Shown here: positions 60,701 through 64,000 of the stretch, in pieces
Layout of the letters: every line of letters starts with the position of its first letter
Numbering within the stretch: the first letter of the stretch is position 1
Assembly: GCA_007844125.1 (NCBI GenBank)
Contig: CM017558.1
Span: forward strand, 59,618,550-59,682,549
Length of the DNA stretch: 64,000 nt
Source: Sinonovacula constricta
Taxonomy: Eukaryota; Mollusca; Bivalvia; Cardiida; Solecurtidae
Reading direction: 5' to 3'
Program-made: the position numbers and the translations under genes
Notes under the pieces: model-generated
What the model saw: the letters and a program-made list of their open reading frames with translations, nothing else
Database searches by the model: none
What the model was told of the DNA's origin: nothing

Positions 60701-61872
60701 TCGCGCCCACTCTGTTTAGCATGATGTTCTCGGCCATGCTGTCAGATGCCTTCTGCGATGACGAAGAAACGAGCATTAAGATCAGGTTCAGGACGGATGG
60801 CAAGTTCTTCAACCTGCGGAGGCTTCAAGCAAAGACCAAGGTGCAAAAGGACTATGTGCGCGACTTTCTGTTTGCCGACGACTGCGCGCTCAACGCTGCC
60901 ACAGAGGGACAGATGCAACAGAGCATTAACAGTTTTTCTTCTGCCTGCAAAAACTTTGGTCTCACCATCAGTACCAAGAAGACTGAGGTCTTACACCAAC
61001 CCGCCCCGCAGAAACCGTATATTGTACCAGTCATCACCGTCGAAGGAGAACCGCTGAAAACCGTTGACAAGTTCACTTACCTCGGCAGCACGCTCTCCAG
61101 ATCCATGAACATCGACAATGAGGTTGAAACACGGATCGCCAAGGCAAGCTCAGCGTTTGGTCGGTTACGAGACTCAGTGTGGGAGAGGAGAGGAATCAAG
61201 CAGGCCACCAAGCTGAAAGTGTATCAAGCCGTCGTACTGCCAACCTTACTGTACGCATGTGAGACATTGACGGTTTACGAACACCACGCCAAGAATCTAC
61301 ATCGCTTCCACATGGACTGTCTGAGAAAGCTGCTGAAAATCACCTGGCAGGATAAAGTTCCCGACACAGAGGTTCTCTCTAGAGCTGATCTTCCCAGGGT
61401 CTACACCTTGCTGAGGAAAGCCCAAGTCAGATAGGCAGGTCACCTTGTTCGGATGCCAGACACTCGCCTCCCTAAGAGACTATTTTATGGTGAATTGGCG
61501 GAAGGCAAGCGCTTACGGGGTGGACAAAGAAAGCGCTACAAGGATACCCTCAAAACCGCTCTCAAGAGTTTCGAGATAAACCCCGACACCTGGGAGACAC
61601 CAGCGCTAAATCGACCAACCTGGCGACGCCAAATTGGCCTAAGTGCCTCCTCCTACGAGCTAAATAGGATTGCTTAAGCCAAAAGAAAACGTGAGCTGCG
61701 GAAATCAAGAGCCAACTCGGTGCCCTCAGCTCCAGCAGACCACATATGCCCGACCTGCGGCAGAGCCTTCCGAGGGCGCATCGGACTGATTAGCCACAGC
61801 CGGTCACACCGTACCCCATCTTCCACATAAACAGTGTGATGTCCTTGGTCATCGTCGACAACGACGGACGAA

Positions 61873-61936
<64 letters not shown>
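57795..61936 (+). mobile_element. Near-full-length APE-type non-LTR retrotransposon (LINE-C)
   Basis: It is flanked by an exact 12-bp target-site duplication ACCAGAGTTCAT (57783-57794 and 61937-61948) within FB2 monomers. It has a ~830-bp GC-rich 5' untranslated region, one long endonuclease-RT frame, a C-terminal C2H2 finger and a 3' microsatellite tail (CAT)n that begins about 40 bp after the last stop. The base composition contrasts sharply with the AT-rich host array. The layout with a trinucleotide tail fits RTE-like elements; clade is inference. Confidence 0.93.
58628..61830 (+). pseudogene. LINE-C endonuclease/RT/zinc-finger protein with three lesions
   Basis: The frame opens at 58628 (MTPLTFGTWNVRTLMDSS, the endonuclease N-terminus with NVRT and ALSETRL). 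A one-base indel at the C6 run near 58946 shifts it; the main 811-residue frame (58999-61434) then carries GDFNARVG, HWHLIDYVIV and TDHRLIL of the endonuclease. RT follows: SNGKSPGSDSIPAE, QCGFRKGRGTIDM, motif A FVDLTKAFD (Asp at residue 505 of this frame), GVKQGCVLAPTLF and FLFADDCAL (Asp 627-628). A TGG-to-TAG-like stop at 61432 and a TAA at 61675 interrupt the tail, which ends in the C2H2 finger CPTCGRAF...HSRSH (61747-61809). Catalytic residues are intact, so the lesions look recent. Confidence 0.9.

Positions 61937-61937
<1 letters not shown>
61873..61937. repeat. (CAT)n microsatellite, 3' tail of LINE-C
   Basis: About 21 CAT units end exactly at the right target-site duplication. The poly-Ser and poly-Asp frames across it are artefacts of the repeat. 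Confidence 0.95.
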
Positions 61938-61948
61938 CCAGAGTTCAT

Positions 61949-62238
61949 ATCCTTGGGCATGCAGGGTATGGATAGAAAACTCGAAATAACGAAGTTACTG
62001 TCGCCATTTTTGTTATACATTTGGTAATTGTAATTTAACTACTTAAAAAATCAAACTATATATCAGTACCCGTTTTTAAATAATACATTGCAAGCAATAT
62101 CTATACACAAAAGTACATGCCCGTAGGCATACGGGATACGGATATGAAAATTGGTACCACTCTTTCTTGCAACATTGTTTTTATATGATATGAAATACAG
62201 GTACCGGATAAGAAAAAGAAAATATTTGACACTATCAT
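61949..62238 (+). repeat. FB2 left array, continuation beyond LINE-C
   Basis: The plus-orientation core TTCATATCCTTGGGCATGCA, GGGTATGGATAG is resumed after the insertion, and a second core appears at about 62115 (ACATGCCCGTAGGCATACGG, GATACGGATATGAAAA). Confidence 0.75.
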
Positions 62239-62560
62239 TTGATACAGGTATGGGGATACGGGGCATTAAATGGAGATACAGGATATAGATATGGGGATAC
62301 AGGATAAAGACATGGGAATACTGAATATGGACATGGGGATACAGGATATGGACATGAGGATGGTGAACATAGAAATGAAGGACATGGACATGGGGATTCG
62401 GGACATGAACATGGGGATACGACCATGGACATGGTGACGCAGGAAATGGACATGGGAGATACAATACATTGACATAATAATACAGGACATGGACATGGTG
62501 ATACAGGACACGGACATGGTGATACAGGACACGGACATGTTGATACCTGACATGACCACG
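62239..62560. repeat. 21-bp minisatellite at the FB2 inversion axis
   Basis: About 15 imperfect units of GGGGATACAGGATATGGACAT. The unit resembles the loop-and-arm part of the FB2 core (GGACAT, GATACAGG, GATATGG), suggesting that it arose by local amplification of a core where the array orientation flips. Confidence 0.85.
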
Positions 62561-63545
62561 GATATGAACACTGGTGCGGCTAAATTTATGTACAATAATT
62601 ATGTAAAGGTATGCGTACTTTCATAAACTGGAGTTTTATTAATTACAAAATTATAATACTGCAAGTAAGTAAACAAGACTTTTACCAATTAAGTTGTAGA
62701 TTATGATTTTAATGTTCATATCCGTACTCCTCAATGTCCACAGATATAAACTCTGCAGCGGCTATATTTATATGCAATGATTATGTAAAGGCGTGGATTC
62801 TTTCATGAAATGGAGTTTTATTAAATAAACATAGTAATATTGCATCAAAGTATTCAAAGAATTTACAAATTAAGTTGTAGACAATGATTTTAACGTTCAT
62901 ATCTGTATCTCCCTTTATCCACGGATATGATCTCTGGTGCGGCTATATTTATATGCAATGTTTATGTAAATGCATCTACACTTTATTATATGGAGTTTCG
63001 TTAATAAAAAATGATAGCATTGCATAAAAGTAAACAAGAATATTACAAAGAATATTACAAATTAAGTTGTAGATAATGCTTTTAACGTTCATATTCGCAC
63101 CCGACAATTCATGACGACAGATATGAACTCTGGTGCCGCTTGATTTATATACAATAATTATGTAAAGGCGTGTATACTTTCATGAAAGGGAATTTCATAA
63201 ATTAAAATTAATAATATTGTATCAAGATAAATAAGAATATTACAAATTATTTTTAGATAATGGTAGTAACGTTCATATCCGTACCACCACCCACAATGTC
63301 CACGAGCCATATGACCTGTGGTGCAATAATTATGTAAAGATGAGCATGCTATCATTACATGCGATTTATCTAATTATTAGAATACTTAATCTAAATTATT
63401 TCAGATACCACCAAATACATAAAAGGACATATAAACACAGAAAAAAATCTAACGAAAAACTCGTAAATATTGATTTTTACATTCATATTCGTACCCTAAA
63501 ATTCATATCCGCGGATAAGAATTCATATCCGGTAATTAGTCATAC
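62561..63545 (-). repeat. FB2 right array, inverted monomers
   Basis: Cores near 62556, 62714, 62898, 63088, 63272 and 63482, period about 184-190 bp, with conserved spacer CTCTGGTGCGGCTATATTTA, TATGCAATGATTATGTAAAG and AAATTAAGTTGTAGA. The reverse complement matches the left array (TAGCCGCACCAGAG, GTTAAAATCA). Confidence 0.8.
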
Positions 63546-63716
63546 CGCAGAATTACCCGAGGAGTTCCGATTGGTTTTCTTCTTACCAGATAGGTTTGGA
63601 AGACAGTAAACAGTAGCCACAAGACTGACGTTGGCACTCGGTTGGATTGATCAGTTCTGAGTAATAACTAACATTAAAATCATTTACTCTCCGTTTTACT
63701 TGAAAAAAGGAAGACA

Positions 63717-63848
63717 ATGAGTTCAGGAAAGTCGGTAGCAATCGTAAGTGCCATGAAAACCATTATTTTTATCCAAAACTTCTGTTACTTTGTATTGATA
63801 CTAGTTGCCCTATCTGTATTCATTAAATTTGGCATTTATTCAACATAA
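63717..63848 (+). CDS. Short hydrophobic ORF or first coding exon
   Basis: The ATG at 63717 follows an A-rich GGAAGACA context and reads MSSGKSVAI before a consensus 5' splice donor GTAAGT at 63744-63749. If unspliced, the frame continues as a 43-residue peptide whose last ~25 residues are strongly hydrophobic (QNFCYFVLILVALSVFIKFG), like one membrane segment. If spliced, this is exon 1 of a gene that continues past the window. The mirror-sequence end of FB2 is only ~125 bp upstream and could supply promoter sequence. No family recognised. Confidence 0.3.
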   Translation: MSSGKSVAIVSAMKTIIFIQNFCYFVLILVALSVFIKFGIYST

Positions 63849-64000
63849 ACAGGTCATTTTTTTAAACAATTTTTATTTCTTAAGTGTAGATTGACATAGA
63901 TCTAGTTATATCCGTATTGTAGCTGAATAGAATAAAAAATAACAGAGAGTTGGGAGTGAGGGATTTAACTTATTAGGATAGGTATTAGATTGGGTTTTAT
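63849..64000. other. AT-rich non-coding edge
   Basis: Nothing recognised. Confidence 0.4.

Larger units (their letters stand above)
55701..63592. mobile_element. FB2: foldback-like element of inverted ~185-bp monomer arrays
   Basis: Left-arm monomers (55770-57782, continuing at 61937-62150) carry the core TTCATATCCGT-N13-ACGGATATGAA in plus orientation. Right-arm monomers (about 62550-63540) are the reverse complement, including shared spacer text (TAGCCGCAC, GTTAAAATCA). Outer ends also mirror: GCCGGATATTAATTCATATT, CGCGGATATGAAT on the left and, reverse-complemented on the right, ACCGGATATGAATTCTTATC, CGCGGATATGAAT. A hairpin TATCTGGTGC/GCACCAGATA (55701-55729) marks the far left and ACCAGATA (63585-63592) the far right. 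Excluding the 4.14-kb retrotransposon the element is about 3.7 kb. No transposase gene. A satellite inversion is the main alternative. Confidence 0.75.

Noticed and set aside
61790..62027. Poly-Asp and poly-Ser frames on the two strands
   Set aside because: Both are translations of the (CAT)n tail of LINE-C.
62063..62595. Overlapping minus-strand frames rich in Pro/His/Ser/Cys repeats
   Set aside because: Periodic 7-residue text arises from the 21-bp minisatellite (a multiple of three). No domain, and all frames overlap the FB2 repeats.
55770..63540. CRISPR array or prokaryotic repeat
   Set aside because: Hairpin-core repeats at ~185-bp spacing with similar spacers are unlike CRISPR, and the surrounding DNA is eukaryotic.

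Overview
The window reads as a eukaryotic nuclear genome segment, most likely from a bivalve mollusc. It is AT-rich with very low gene density, one intronless enzyme gene, many decayed retrotransposons, tRNA-derived SINEs, microsatellites, and a tandem repeat of a style I associate with bivalve genomes (units with GTGACCTAG and CACGTGACCCAGTT, closing in TGAGCAC...GTGCTCA). The organism call is inference. There is no prokaryotic gene organisation.

Layout. 1-17 kb: mostly unremarkable AT-rich DNA holding a dead non-LTR retrotransposon (2.04-4.62 kb), SINE pieces (4.8, 9.4 and 13.0 kb), a MITE-like inverted repeat (6.8 kb), a cluster of palindromic CRE sites (11.9-12.5 kb) and a broken reverse-transcriptase fragment (16.6-17.2 kb). 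17.3-22.8 kb: a 2.5-kb element with terminal inverted repeats (element A, copy 1), a ~139-bp tandem array, and a ~440-bp repeat found again at 46.8 kb. 24.78-26.69 kb (minus): the one convincing host gene, a divergent polypeptide N-acetylgalactosaminyltransferase. 27.7-35.4 kb: a 7.7-kb foldback-like element (FB1) whose ~1.3-kb arms are inverted copies built of ~330-bp subrepeats; a 720-bp solo-LTR-like sequence sits in the right arm. 35.4-46.7 kb: largely empty, with a SINE, tRNA-like heads, short tandem repeats and a Harbinger-associated Myb-protein-like fragment. 46.8-55.1 kb: a second copy of element A, split by two 5'-truncated non-LTR retrotransposons on the minus strand that share a pentanucleotide-type 3' tail. 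55.7-63.6 kb: a second foldback-like element (FB2) of ~185-bp monomers, inverted about a 21-bp minisatellite and interrupted by an almost intact 4.1-kb non-LTR retrotransposon with a 12-bp target-site duplication. A short ORF or first exon lies at 63.72 kb.

The most interesting signal is the pair of FB elements. They share no sequence that I can see but have the same architecture: 7.7-7.9 kb, long inverted arms, internal tandem monomers each carrying a small palindrome, and a later retroelement insertion. A 60-bp module at 41.05 kb looks like the uninterrupted form of the two outer ends of FB2. The genes do not form a pathway; the window is mainly a record of nested mobile-element insertion beside one Golgi glycosyltransferase gene.
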